DNA from: a virus
Length of the DNA: 26,702 bases
IMG/VR virus record: IMGVR_UViG_3300032093_000709
Coordinates: 1-26,702 of that record
Strand: one strand, 5' to 3'
The notes beneath the pieces were generated by a model that ran no database searches, was not told the DNA's origin, and worked only from the letters and a program-made list of their open reading frames with translations. A program made the translations under genes and the position numbers. Positions 13,764 to 21,475 of the stretch are shown piece by piece (within the stretch, counting starts at the first letter, position 1; every line of letters begins with the position of its first letter).

Positions 13764-15314
13764 TTATCTCGCTTTACGTTTTGCTTCTAACAAATAACCA
13801 AGTGGGCCTTTACTATCAGGCGGAAGTTCGCGTGAGTCTGCGTTACGTTTATGCTCACGAATTACCTGCAAAAATTCATCTAATAGATGGGCACCACTGT
13901 CGTTACTTCCATTACCAAGACTAGATACAACATCGGCCGGTATTACAAACTCACCGTTGGCTAACATGGCCGGCACGTCATCGCTTGTGCCGTCACCGTC
14001 GCCTTTTACATATCTGTTTTGTAGTCCACCCTCACTAAAGAACTCTGGATTGTGTCCTTCAATAGATCCACCGTCGGCGTATGCGGCTGGTGTGTTCCAA
14101 TATTTTTGTAAACCAAAGTCAGATTTACCTCGGATTAAATTTGGTTTTAGTTTTGTTAATCCGGTTACGGTATCTTGGTAATTAGTGTCGGTGTATGAAT
14201 CTACATTGCTACCATCAGCATAGTTTTGTATATAACCACCTTCGGCGGCACGAACCGGCGACAGTGGTGAGTTAAATTGGTCTATGTTTAGGTCAATTGG
14301 TTGGCCACGAACAATTCCAGCGGTTAAATTTGGTATACCAAAATTTGATAAGCCGCCTTGGTCTGATGTGGTTGTTGGCATCGTGTATTGACCCAAACCT
14401 GGCGCGTTTCTTGCAACCATCGTTCCACCAACACCGCTTAGCATATTATATACTTGGCGCGCCCTGTTGGCCGCCTTTAATGCTTCTTGTGCGCTTGGTA
14501 GCGATGTATCACCACGATCCCACGACGTTGAGCTACCAGATGGTACATCGGTATTTCTCGCCTGCTCTTGAAGATCTTGCTCTACATATTGTGAATCGCC
14601 GGGGTACTGTGCTAAACCGCCCTCGTCTATTGGTTCATTTAATAAATACTCACCGTCGGGTGTGTCAACGTATGGGGCATCAAGATCAATGTCAGCATTT
14701 AAGCTAGGTAAACCACCTTGATCTATTGACTCGTTTAATAAATACTCCCCGTCTGGCATGTCTACATATGGCGCATCAAGGTTCATGTCAGCACTTAAAC
14801 CAGAGCCAGCACCTGCACCAGCGGCACCAGCGGCATTTGCGTAACCTTCCGCACCGGCGGTAATGTCGGCGTCCCAATTTGGGATACCGCTATCAGAGAA
14901 TCCACCCTTGCCAATATAAGAACCAGCGGCAGCCAAAGCCGCGCTCTTTAAAATATCTTCTGGGTCTCTGCCCTGGACGACTCCAGAGGTTGCGCTTGTT
15001 GCGGCAGCTAATGCGGCGGCTTGTCCAGCGGTTAACGCGGCTCCTGTTACATAGGGGGCAGCATATGGAACGGCAACAGAGGCAACGGTTGTCCAACCGC
15101 CAGGAATTGTATCACCTACAAATTCATCAACGTCTGCCAATACATCGCCCGCACCTTGAACCACATCGCTTACCGCATCACCCACTGAGCTAACGGCGTT
15201 TTCAACAATCTCAACAGGATTCCAAGAACCGCCGCCACCATAAAGTTTTATGTGTCGATTGCCGCAGTGCTCAAAAGCACCAAGCGGGAGCATTGTCTCC
15301 AGGTGATATCTCAT
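13764..15314 (-). CDS. Putative ejection/tail protein with GG motifs and SDDxPAMLxxGEFVI segment
   Basis: A 516-aa product. After a conserved-looking N-terminus (MRYHLETMLPLGAFEHCGNR) comes an Ala-rich hydrophobic stretch (VASVAVPYAAPYVTGAALTA) that may cross or enter a membrane. Residues about 172-235 contain a tandem duplication of a 32-aa unit. Downstream are three GG motifs: AAEGGYIQNYADG, YADGGSIEG and FSEGGLQNRY. The C-terminal GTSDDVPAMLANGEFVIPAD is followed by SLGNGSNDSGAHLLDEFLQ. This SD-xPA-x-L-x-x-GEFV pattern is widespread in phage ejection and tape-measure-like proteins. Its ATG overlaps the preceding stop (ATGA). Its position between the nozzle and the transglycosylase protein suggests an ejection protein. 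Confidence 0.6.
   Translation of the reverse strand: MRYHLETMLPLGAFEHCGNRHIKLYGGGGSWNPVEIVENAVSSVGDAVSDVVQGAGDVLADVDEFVGDTIPGGWTTVASVAVPYAAPYVTGAALTAGQAAALAAATSATSGVVQGRDPEDILKSAALAAAGSYIGKGGFSDSGIPNWDADITAGAEGYANAAGAAGAGAGSGLSADMNLDAPYVDMPDGEYLLNESIDQGGLPSLNADIDLDAPYVDTPDGEYLLNEPIDEGGLAQYPGDSQYVEQDLQEQARNTDVPSGSSTSWDRGDTSLPSAQEALKAANRARQVYNMLSGVGGTMVARNAPGLGQYTMPTTTSDQGGLSNFGIPNLTAGIVRGQPIDLNIDQFNSPLSPVRAAEGGYIQNYADGSNVDSYTDTNYQDTVTGLTKLKPNLIRGKSDFGLQKYWNTPAAYADGGSIEGHNPEFFSEGGLQNRYVKGDGDGTSDDVPAMLANGEFVIPADVVSSLGNGSNDSGAHLLDEFLQVIREHKRNADSRELPPDSKGPLGYLLEAKRKAR
14612..14803 (-). repeat. Two tandem 96-bp units encoding a duplicated 32-aa module
   Basis: The protein reads LSADMNLDAPYVDMPDGEYL and then LNADIDLDAPYVDTPDGEYL, each followed by LNE-x-ID-x-GGL. 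The DNA copies start near 14612 and 14708 and have diverged mainly at third positions. So the duplication is in frame and has been kept under selection for some time. Confidence 0.85.
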
Positions 15315-15673
15315 ACCCGCGCCATCCAGTTAAATTCGGGACGGTCAGAGTTTTCAACGGGAACACCTAACCGTTTGAGCATCTCTATAATTTCAATATT
15401 ATCAGCTTTTCCATAGACCGCTTCAATGTCTGATGCTTTAATTTTATCTACGAAATATTTAATAGACCGGGCTAAAGTTAACGGCGTGTCTTCTGTAAAT
15501 AAATGCAACTCCATTGCATGACCTTCAAGTTCTTTTAGAACAAGAACAGAATCATTTTTTTGAAGCATGACGGCAACTCCCGCTTCAAGATGTTTTCTTA
15601 AAGAAACAAGAAGTGTATTGGGGTCAAGGTTGCGCTCAATGGCGTCAGCTTTAATAATCTCTGTTGGGGTCAT
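15311..15673 (-). CDS. GNAT-acetyltransferase-like / T7 gp13-like small virion protein
   Basis: A 120-aa product, predicted as alternating helices and strands. The layout resembles the acetyltransferase-fold phage proteins typified by T7 internal virion protein gp13: an N-terminal helix (TEIIKADAIERNLDP), a strand pair (AVMLQKNDSVLVLKELEGHA), a central helix (SIKYFVDKIKAS), and then IEIIEMLKRLGVPVENSDRP near the C-terminus, where the last helix and strand of a GNAT fold would lie. Catalytic acetyl-CoA residues are not evident, so a structural use of the fold is as likely as an enzyme. Its stop overlaps the start of the ejection gene downstream. No clear Shine-Dalgarno; a hairpin sits just before the start. 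Confidence 0.5.
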   Translation of the reverse strand: MTPTEIIKADAIERNLDPNTLLVSLRKHLEAGVAVMLQKNDSVLVLKELEGHAMELHLFTEDTPLTLARSIKYFVDKIKASDIEAVYGKADNIEIIEMLKRLGVPVENSDRPEFNWMARV

Positions 15674-15689
15674 TTTTTAGATGTGACAA

Positions 15690-15715
15690 AGTAGCCGTGG
15701 GTCAGCAAGGCTACT
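15690..15715 (-). other. Hairpin between two late genes
   Basis: AGTAGCC (minus strand, 15715-15709) pairs with GGCTACT (15696-15690) around a 12-base loop. There is no T tract, so it is a poor terminator. It lies 16 bases upstream of the next start codon and could act as an mRNA processing or stability site, or influence translation of that gene. Confidence 0.4.
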
Positions 15716-15732
15716 GTTGTTTATTCAAATTA

Positions 15733-15891
15733 TTAGGCTGCTGCTTTTTCTTGGGCGCGTTTTGCTAAGGTCTCTTCGACAACCTTGGCAAACTCAGGGT
15801 TTACTGAGTTAGGATCCCGTGCGTGTTTTGCCATAATGGCATCGGCCGCAGCTTTGTCGTTTAGATATTTCATGGTTTGTTGGCCGTGCAT
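15733..15891 (-). CDS. Small helical basic/acidic protein (52 aa), first gene after a promoter motif
   Basis: ATG at 15891 is preceded by a strong AAGGAG ribosome binding site seven bases away. The product starts MHGQQTMKYLNDKAAADAIM and ends with an Ala/Lys-rich helix (EETLAKRAQEKAAA). It is fully helical by eye, with no membrane segment and no cysteines. It lies 29 bases downstream of promoter copy 3, which together with the ribosome binding site makes it a convincing gene despite its size. The ejection-protein block follows. Function unknown; a scaffold-like or chaperone role would be a guess. Confidence 0.7.
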   Translation of the reverse strand: MHGQQTMKYLNDKAAADAIMAKHARDPNSVNPEFAKVVEETLAKRAQEKAAA

Positions 15892-15920
15892 ACTATCTCC
15901 TTGGGTTAAATGCTTCTACT

Positions 15921-15934
15921 TATACTAATGCAAA
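15921..15934 (-). promoter_or_regulatory. Putative phage promoter motif, copy 3 (upstream of ejection block)
   Basis: On the minus strand TTTGCATTAGTATA is followed by AGTAGAAG. It matches the first 14 bases of copies 1 and 2 and points towards the 52-aa gene, 29 bases away. No hairpin terminator precedes it, unlike copy 2, so read-through from the nozzle operon is expected as well. Confidence 0.62.
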
Positions 15935-15957
15935 TATATGGTCTTTATCGCCCTAAA

Positions 15958-16209
15958 TCAAGTGGTTGGACCATTTAAAATAAAACTAAGAGCCGAGGCC
16001 CACTCCTGCCAGGTCTCAAACGCCTCTGGGTCTGGCACGGGGTAGCTTTCAAACGTGGTAAGCTGGCTAATGTTTTTAGCAACCTGTTTCCAGTTTTCTT
16101 CAATGTCGTACATAATTGGCTCTTCGCCAAAGTAATGTAAGAAGTTACCGTTCCAATCTTCCCAAGACATATACTCTGGGTTGATTGGGAAGAATGTTTG
16201 GATACTCAC
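15958..16209 (-). CDS. Small conserved-looking protein downstream of the nozzle gene (83 aa, GTG start)
   Basis: The product starts at GTG 16209, overlapping the nozzle gene's stop as GTGA; coupled translation would make up for the missing ribosome binding site. It is acidic and very Trp-rich for its size (MSWEDWNGNFLHYFGEEP and FETWQEWASALSFILNG). The pattern W-x-x-WN-x-x-FLHYFGEEP is reminiscent of small proteins found beside gp10-like genes in other podovirus-like genomes, but I cannot name a family. It is the last gene before promoter copy 3. Confidence 0.6.
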   Translation of the reverse strand: MSIQTFFPINPEYMSWEDWNGNFLHYFGEEPIMYDIEENWKQVAKNISQLTTFESYPVPDPEAFETWQEWASALSFILNGPTT

Positions 16210-18341
16210 GGACGCTCGTCGCCGTACTCTGCCGTAATCAACAGGCGGCCCATTTGGAAGTCACCGTCGAGCACGTTGGACTCAAACTTTAACCTAACCT
16301 CACGATGCTCTACGCGCAGGTCAATCTTGCCGGTGTCTGGGTCAAAGTAAAATGGTCCAGAGGTTTCTGTATCTCCGCGGGCAAACTTACGGCCCAGGAT
16401 AGTCATAGCCATCGTGCCGGACTGTACAAAATCTGGTTCAATACGTCTTAGGTGCATACGTCGGTTTACGCCGGTGGCGCTGTCTTGTGATGGTATCCCA
16501 CCAACCCAGCTAATGTCGCAAGTCGTGATGCTAGATGTAATGGCAAACTCTTGGTTAAACGTAATTGCGTTTGTGCCAAACTCATGCTGCCAGAGTGGAT
16601 ATCCACCTTCAATATAATATATGTAATCGCCGGCTACTTGAATTGGGTCAAAGTTTTCTTCTACAGTGATTAACGTCACACCCTCTGGGTTTGTGGCGGT
16701 AATTGCTGAGGTAAACATAAAGACACTTGTCGTAATTTTATATACTACGGGCGTGCCTGTGTTTGTTAATGATATATAATCACCGGCACCAAAGGTAGCC
16801 GTAACGTCCCCGTTAACATATACTTGGTTATTATTTGCAACCGGTTCGCTTGGTGGGTTATCAATTACCTCAAACGGTATGCTAAATGTATTAATGTCTT
16901 CCCATCCGGCCCAGATAGGTGTTGGGAATACCTCGGTGGTGTATCCGCATGATCTACGTGATCCAGGCGCGCTTCCGGCGTCGTACCAGATTTTGTCTTT
17001 GACGTTGTATACAATTGCGTCGGTGCATTCTGTGGCATCGCCGCGGGGATAAAAAAACCAGATCTCATTATACCTAGGTACTTTGGTTGCCCATACCTTT
17101 TGGCGCTGTACAAAGTTGAGGTTATCAAATAGCCAGTTTACGTTTTTATCATTTGGCAGTACAGAGACCGCACCATTGTATAGGTAGAAACGGTCGACAC
17201 CCATCCAGTAAAATATACCATCCATCTCAACAAAGCACGAGGATGATATGGTAGAGATCTGGCTAGAAATAATATCATAGCGCCAGTACAACGGAGCCGT
17301 GCCAGTAAATGAGACACGGATCAAACTATCGGTTGCCCAGAACAATCCAGATGGTGAGTTAGTACCGCCACGCACCGGTATACCCTTAACAATCTTAGAC
17401 GAGGCCATGTTGACCTGGTTAGACGTTGGGCCATTCCAGTCGGTGATCGTTTGCTGATTGTATGTGGTTAAGTCTGCGTTTGTGTCAACGTTGTTGTTAG
17501 CAATAAAACCATCCGACCCATACACAAACGTGTAGGGATACAACACGCAAACACCACCATCTACTACGATTGGACGATAGGTTGGGTTTTGACCACCCGT
17601 ATCAGCCAGTCCATAAAAATTCCATTCGTTCAGTGAGTCTGGTAAAAGTCCACCAGTTAATACCTGGGTCTGTATGGCGTTGTCAATGTTTACCAAATTA
17701 CGGCCGGGGTGTGCTAATACCTGTAGTGACCCGCCCGCTGGCGAGTACTGTAAGTCAAACTGCCACAACAAAGTTGGATCTGGTGTAAACGTTACGTCAT
17801 ACAATGACACTGTTGTTGGTGTTCCTGCAATACTAGCGGCCGTTACAGTTACCGTTGTATTTGGTGCTAAATACGTTGCACTTACCACTGTAGTTGAAGT
17901 AGTAATGTCGTCGTCAAATATAACCGTCATTGCGGCGGGAAACGCTGCTGTTACGTCGCCAGCAATTACAAAGGTGCTAGTTGTATTTGATACCAACGTA
18001 AACGGTGAGTAGCCGGGTAAAATATTTACAGTAAGCGGACCACTGCCAACGCCAAACGTAGTGCCTGTTGTAAATGCTTCTAAACCATACTGGTTACCAA
18101 CAAAAATGTAGTTAACTCCGTTAAAGGAGTTAGATATCATGCCTCTTGGTATGCCGGTAAACGTTGCAAACAACTCACGGTAGCCGCCCATTTTTCTGGG
18201 TGTGCCACGTTGAAAACGGCACCATTCTCCGTCACTAAACTCGCGTGACTCAAATACTGTGCCGTCTCGTTTTATGCCTGGCTGTACGCCAAGCGTGTAG
18301 ACCAGATTATACTGATCTGGTAGCTTGTTTTCTCCAGCCAT
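16206..18341 (-). CDS. Tail nozzle / packaged-DNA stabilisation protein, P22 gp10-like
   Basis: A 711-aa, strand-rich protein of the P22 gp10 type, the beta-propeller hub or nozzle that closes the head after packaging. Typical features are an N-terminal segment (ESREFSDGEWCRFQRGTPRK, GGYRELFATF), propeller-blade strands such as SNSFNGVNYIFVGNQYGLEA, the mid-protein FYWMGVDRFYLYNG, and VWATKVPRYNEIWFFYPRGD. A domain with three Thr/Val-rich repeats (about residues 95-180) looks like an added surface domain. Its place after the gp4-like adaptors matches the P22 order. It shares one base with the fibre-like gene upstream (TAATG) and overlaps the 83-aa gene downstream. Confidence 0.8.
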   Translation of the reverse strand: MAGENKLPDQYNLVYTLGVQPGIKRDGTVFESREFSDGEWCRFQRGTPRKMGGYRELFATFTGIPRGMISNSFNGVNYIFVGNQYGLEAFTTGTTFGVGSGPLTVNILPGYSPFTLVSNTTSTFVIAGDVTAAFPAAMTVIFDDDITTSTTVVSATYLAPNTTVTVTAASIAGTPTTVSLYDVTFTPDPTLLWQFDLQYSPAGGSLQVLAHPGRNLVNIDNAIQTQVLTGGLLPDSLNEWNFYGLADTGGQNPTYRPIVVDGGVCVLYPYTFVYGSDGFIANNNVDTNADLTTYNQQTITDWNGPTSNQVNMASSKIVKGIPVRGGTNSPSGLFWATDSLIRVSFTGTAPLYWRYDIISSQISTISSSCFVEMDGIFYWMGVDRFYLYNGAVSVLPNDKNVNWLFDNLNFVQRQKVWATKVPRYNEIWFFYPRGDATECTDAIVYNVKDKIWYDAGSAPGSRRSCGYTTEVFPTPIWAGWEDINTFSIPFEVIDNPPSEPVANNNQVYVNGDVTATFGAGDYISLTNTGTPVVYKITTSVFMFTSAITATNPEGVTLITVEENFDPIQVAGDYIYYIEGGYPLWQHEFGTNAITFNQEFAITSSITTCDISWVGGIPSQDSATGVNRRMHLRRIEPDFVQSGTMAMTILGRKFARGDTETSGPFYFDPDTGKIDLRVEHREVRLKFESNVLDGDFQMGRLLITAEYGDERP

Positions 18342-19603
18342 TAGAACGTCCCGCCACCAATTAATCCTGCGTTAAATGTTGCTGGTGTGGATACCTGTGG
18401 GTCTAATGTGTTAGTGTTATCAATATCTAACATTAATACGGAGTTGGCAGAAAACCCTAAATTATTGGTACCAACCAAATACATACCAGTGTTTGTATCA
18501 CTTGTAAAAGAAAAAGATGGAGCTGCGGCAGAGCCGTTGTCTGCATAGTAAACGCCAACAGTTGTCTGGCTAATAACATATAGCTGGTTACCATCACTGA
18601 GCGCCAAAATAACACCACCATTACTTAATGCAATAGGTGTCTGTAAGCTACCAGAGATTTGGAACGTGACATTGTATCCTGGCTGACCTGTATTGTTTAC
18701 CAACACATACAACTGTGTGGTGGCTGGTAACGTAACATCTAAATCAACCGCACGGGTGCCAGCCAACGCAACGTATGTCTGAATAATTGGTGCGTATGAT
18801 ACTAAGCTAAATGTGTTACCAACAATAGAGTCTACGTCATACGTTGCAGATGTGAACGTTACATTTGATGGTACCGACAAACCAACCGTAAAGAAGTTAC
18901 CAGAGGATTCTTGGAAGACAATAAAACCAGACTCTGCGGGGTTAACGGTGATAGTGGCTAAACTGTCAATTGTTGAAGTGCCTTGTGGCGTGATTGTAAT
19001 CGCACCAGTTCCGTTATTTCTAAACGCAATATACCAACCAGTAGTTAAACTAGCCGCCGTTGGTAGTGTAAATGTGCCATTGCCGCCCGTCCAAACAAAT
19101 GTAGCGGCACGGCTTGCGTCTGTAATTGATGGTGTTGACGATACTTCTACAATGTTTTGTGTAGTGTTTAATTTGCCAGATAGCGCAACTAAACCGTTTC
19201 CAGCTAACGAAGCGGCATCGGCGGATGATGTGCCAGCGCCAAAGGTTACATTTTGCCAGACACCGGCTGAGGTGGAGTTATCCGATAGATAAAAATATTT
19301 AGACACTCCTGCGGGGATTGACACAGATCCTGTACCAGCAAAGTCTTGTACAGTAAATGCTACGCCACCAAAGTTACGAATTAAGATATCCGCGCCGGTG
19401 GTTCCCTGATTTCCCTCAGGCAGGGAGATAACTAAACCAGAAGTAGACGGCGTGCAGTCAATAATACGGGCGGCTGGTACCTGCTGTGGATTAACAACGG
19501 CAGGCCAGTAAAGCTGCACATTCGCACTGAAGTTAAGTTCGTAGTACGATACGTCCGTTGGCTGGACAACTGTTCCGGTAAACGGTGATGTATAAATTGG
19601 CAT
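18341..19603 (-). CDS. Tail fibre/spike-like or decoration protein
   Basis: A 420-aa protein, Thr/Ser/Gly/Asn-rich and poor in Lys and Arg, with repeating strand patterns (GFIVFQESSGNFFTVGL, GVILALSDGNQLYVISQTTV). The C-terminal part FSFTSDTNTGMYLVGTNNLG followed by FSANSVLMLDID is a tailspike/fibre-type motif seen at the base of receptor-binding proteins. It lies between an adaptor and the nozzle gene rather than with the other fibres (24837-26686). That position would suit a protein attached to the nozzle or adaptor ring. AGGAA precedes the ATG. Whether it binds a receptor or decorates the tail is undecided. Confidence 0.65.
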   Translation of the reverse strand: MPIYTSPFTGTVVQPTDVSYYELNFSANVQLYWPAVVNPQQVPAARIIDCTPSTSGLVISLPEGNQGTTGADILIRNFGGVAFTVQDFAGTGSVSIPAGVSKYFYLSDNSTSAGVWQNVTFGAGTSSADAASLAGNGLVALSGKLNTTQNIVEVSSTPSITDASRAATFVWTGGNGTFTLPTAASLTTGWYIAFRNNGTGAITITPQGTSTIDSLATITVNPAESGFIVFQESSGNFFTVGLSVPSNVTFTSATYDVDSIVGNTFSLVSYAPIIQTYVALAGTRAVDLDVTLPATTQLYVLVNNTGQPGYNVTFQISGSLQTPIALSNGGVILALSDGNQLYVISQTTVGVYYADNGSAAAPSFSFTSDTNTGMYLVGTNNLGFSANSVLMLDIDNTNTLDPQVSTPATFNAGLIGGGTF

Positions 19604-19606
19604 ATA

Positions 19607-20227
19607 TTATGGTTCCTGAACCGTAGTATTTCTATCAATACGACGCGAGTTGTCTTCTTTTTTCAACGCAGCTAATGACTCGGTGTAGTATGCTTTCCAA
19701 ACCGGCAGCTTGTCCAACGCCTTTAAATAGCCTTGGGCCTGTAGTAAGGTACCAAACAACATCGCCTGCGGGCACTCGCGCGTGAACAAGTTAGTCTGGT
19801 TGCTTGTGTCAAGTGGCTGAATTAGGCTGTAGTAAATAATTTCTACAGGATAATCTTGGTCTGGTTTTGGTGCAAAGTTCCAGTTGTTGTAGTCATACTC
19901 ACCGTAATACTTTGGTTGACCATTACTTGACTCAGATTGGTACTGTGCAATATAATCCTGTGAGCGCAACAATATGGGCGCGCCGTTTACTTTCATTGAA
20001 ACGGTTTTGCGCCAGCGTGCTGGTTTAGCTAGTACATCTTGGTTAGTTGCCAAAGTAGTTTCTACTACGGTTAATTGTAGTAGTGACTTTAACTCGGCGG
20101 CAATCGCTGCCTCAGCCAATCCAATTAGGCTGGGGATCTGTGCAACAAACCCAGGGTCATCACGTTCCATGTAACGCTGGACGTCATCCACCAAGTTGTC
20201 GTAGGTCATTACGTATGCGCCGCTCAT
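19607..20227 (-). CDS. Head-tail adaptor protein, gp4/SU10-adaptor-like (short paralogue)
   Basis: A 206-aa helical protein with the adaptor N-terminal pattern (YDNLVDDVQRYMERDDPGFV, then IPSLIGLAEAAIAAELKSLL). A mid region DVLAKPARWRKTVSMKV follows, then a C-terminal helix bundle (AMLFGTLLQAQGYLKALD). It belongs to the connector proteins that bind below the portal. ATGA overlap with the larger gp4-like gene upstream suggests stoichiometric co-translation. MTYDN at residue 7 is a possible alternative start. Confidence 0.7.
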   Translation of the reverse strand: MSGAYVMTYDNLVDDVQRYMERDDPGFVAQIPSLIGLAEAAIAAELKSLLQLTVVETTLATNQDVLAKPARWRKTVSMKVNGAPILLRSQDYIAQYQSESSNGQPKYYGEYDYNNWNFAPKPDQDYPVEIIYYSLIQPLDTSNQTNLFTRECPQAMLFGTLLQAQGYLKALDKLPVWKAYYTESLAALKKEDNSRRIDRNTTVQEP

Positions 20228-21303
20228 CGTGTATAGTAGCTGTAGTTAGGTTGGAAGTAAATTGGCGACTTGTCGCGCTCTTCTTGTGCCGCGTCGTACT
20301 CTAATTGAGTGGCCATCTTTTCTAAGTACGCAATTCGTTGCAAATCAATCTGTGGTAACTGCATTGCTAGTTTGTGCGACAAGCTGGCCTGGATAGAACC
20401 AATCCAACGATTTGGCAGATATAGTTCATTTGTTAACGAACCAACGTCTGGCATCTGCGTCTCAACAATTAACTGAAACACTTGATAGTTATTGTTTGGC
20501 ACGGGCCACAGGTACATGCGCGGCTCAACTAAACGGTCAAACCAATACTGCAGTGTTCGCTGGCTGGGGAATTGTTTATTGGGGAGGCTCCAGTAATCGT
20601 TACGGTTTAGTCTGGCCATAGGAATAACCTGCTGGCTCTGTGCGAACTGGATGGCACGCAACGAGAATGTTGCTAATGTGTTTCGGTTTTTTAATCTAAA
20701 GTAATAGAACTCTTGTGTGGCGTTTATGCTAAAGTATGCCCACTCACGGTCAGCCAGTGTGGTGGATGGGAACGACTCCCACACCGTCCAGTTTGTTCCG
20801 TCGTTACTGACCTCAAAGTCTAAAGTATAAGTTGCCGTTGTTCCGGGGCAGTACGCGTTAAATCCAACGTAAAACAATCGTGTCTGCGGGCTGTATGCAG
20901 CACCGAAGTAATTATCTACTAGCGTCGTAGTTGCAAAAAGATCTAGTGTGTCGTTTGCGTCTTGGTCAAACAAATTAACCACGTTTGGGTTTGATGCTGG
21001 CAATAATCCACTGTACGATGGATTTGTAATATAAACCCAGTTTGCCTCGCGCACGTCAATCGTGCTCTCGGGTAACGAAACCCATTGTGCATTTGTTGGA
21101 GCGCCGATGACTTTATTTTCTAAGAGCCACAGGTTAACGCCGCGGTTAGATAGGTTCTGTAAAATATAATACAGCGCCTGTTTACCGGCGTCAATATATT
21201 CAGGCGTTATCTCTTCTGCCGTTTTACCAGCATCACGATATGCGTACGAGATCAACTGATCTACGTTGATCTTGGTCTGGTTAATGGTACCAGAGTATGA
21301 CAT
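20224..21303 (-). CDS. Head completion / tail accessory protein, P22 gp4-like, with inserted beta domain
   Basis: A 359-aa product. The N-terminal helices (INVDQLISYAYRDAGKTAEE, YIDAGKQALYYILQNLSNRG) and the C-terminal part (LVEPRMYLWPVPNNNYQVFQ, RWIGSIQASLSHKLAMQL) match gp4-like head-completion proteins of short-tailed phages. Between them, about residues 115-220, lies an inserted strand-rich domain (YTLDFEVSNDGTNWTVWESF, then EFYYFRLKNRNTLATFSLR). It looks like a discoidin or galactose-binding-like fold and is not part of the P22 protein. It starts three bases after the 55-aa gene's stop and overlaps the next adaptor by four bases. Confidence 0.72.
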   Translation of the reverse strand: MSYSGTINQTKINVDQLISYAYRDAGKTAEEITPEYIDAGKQALYYILQNLSNRGVNLWLLENKVIGAPTNAQWVSLPESTIDVREANWVYITNPSYSGLLPASNPNVVNLFDQDANDTLDLFATTTLVDNYFGAAYSPQTRLFYVGFNAYCPGTTATYTLDFEVSNDGTNWTVWESFPSTTLADREWAYFSINATQEFYYFRLKNRNTLATFSLRAIQFAQSQQVIPMARLNRNDYWSLPNKQFPSQRTLQYWFDRLVEPRMYLWPVPNNNYQVFQLIVETQMPDVGSLTNELYLPNRWIGSIQASLSHKLAMQLPQIDLQRIAYLEKMATQLEYDAAQEERDKSPIYFQPNYSYYTR

Positions 21304-21306
21304 AAA

Positions 21307-21474
21307 TTAACGTCCTCTGCCGGATGAGCGTTTAGTTACTTTTTGTGGGAGGTTTGGCTTTGCTTTGCCGGCCTTGATAAACTCTTTGCCAACCTTCTTA
21401 GGGATGCCAAGGGTTGACTTACCAGCGGCCGCTGCATACATCGCCTTCTGTTGCTGCTTAGACTCTATTGGCAT
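21307..21474 (-). CDS. Small basic conserved-looking phage protein (55 aa)
   Basis: The product starts [20 protein letters not shown], then [17 protein letters not shown], and ends in a basic tail (KRSSGRGR). The pattern KS-x-x-QQ-x-x-MY near the start followed by KEF-type helices resembles DUF3008-like small phage proteins of unknown function. One base separates its ATG from the stop of the Lys/Gly-rich gene, and three bases separate its stop from the gp4-like gene. It is basic, so nucleic-acid binding or packing inside the head is possible. Too short for most gene finders but supported by position and recurring pattern. Confidence 0.65.
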   Translation of the reverse strand: MPIESKQQQKAMYAAAAGKSTLGIPKKVGKEFIKAGKAKPNLPQKVTKRSSGRGR

Positions 21475-21475
21475 A

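Noticed and set aside
14879-15193. Plus-strand frame of 104 codons antisense to the 516-aa gene
   Set aside because: The translation is a Leu/Arg/Gln-rich string, the usual antisense shadow of an Ala/Gly-rich gene, and it has no ribosome binding site.
18813-19292. Plus-strand frame of 159 codons antisense to the fibre-like gene; likewise 9549-10031 and 22876-23352
   Set aside because: They lie fully inside well-supported minus-strand genes and show no domain pattern or start signals.
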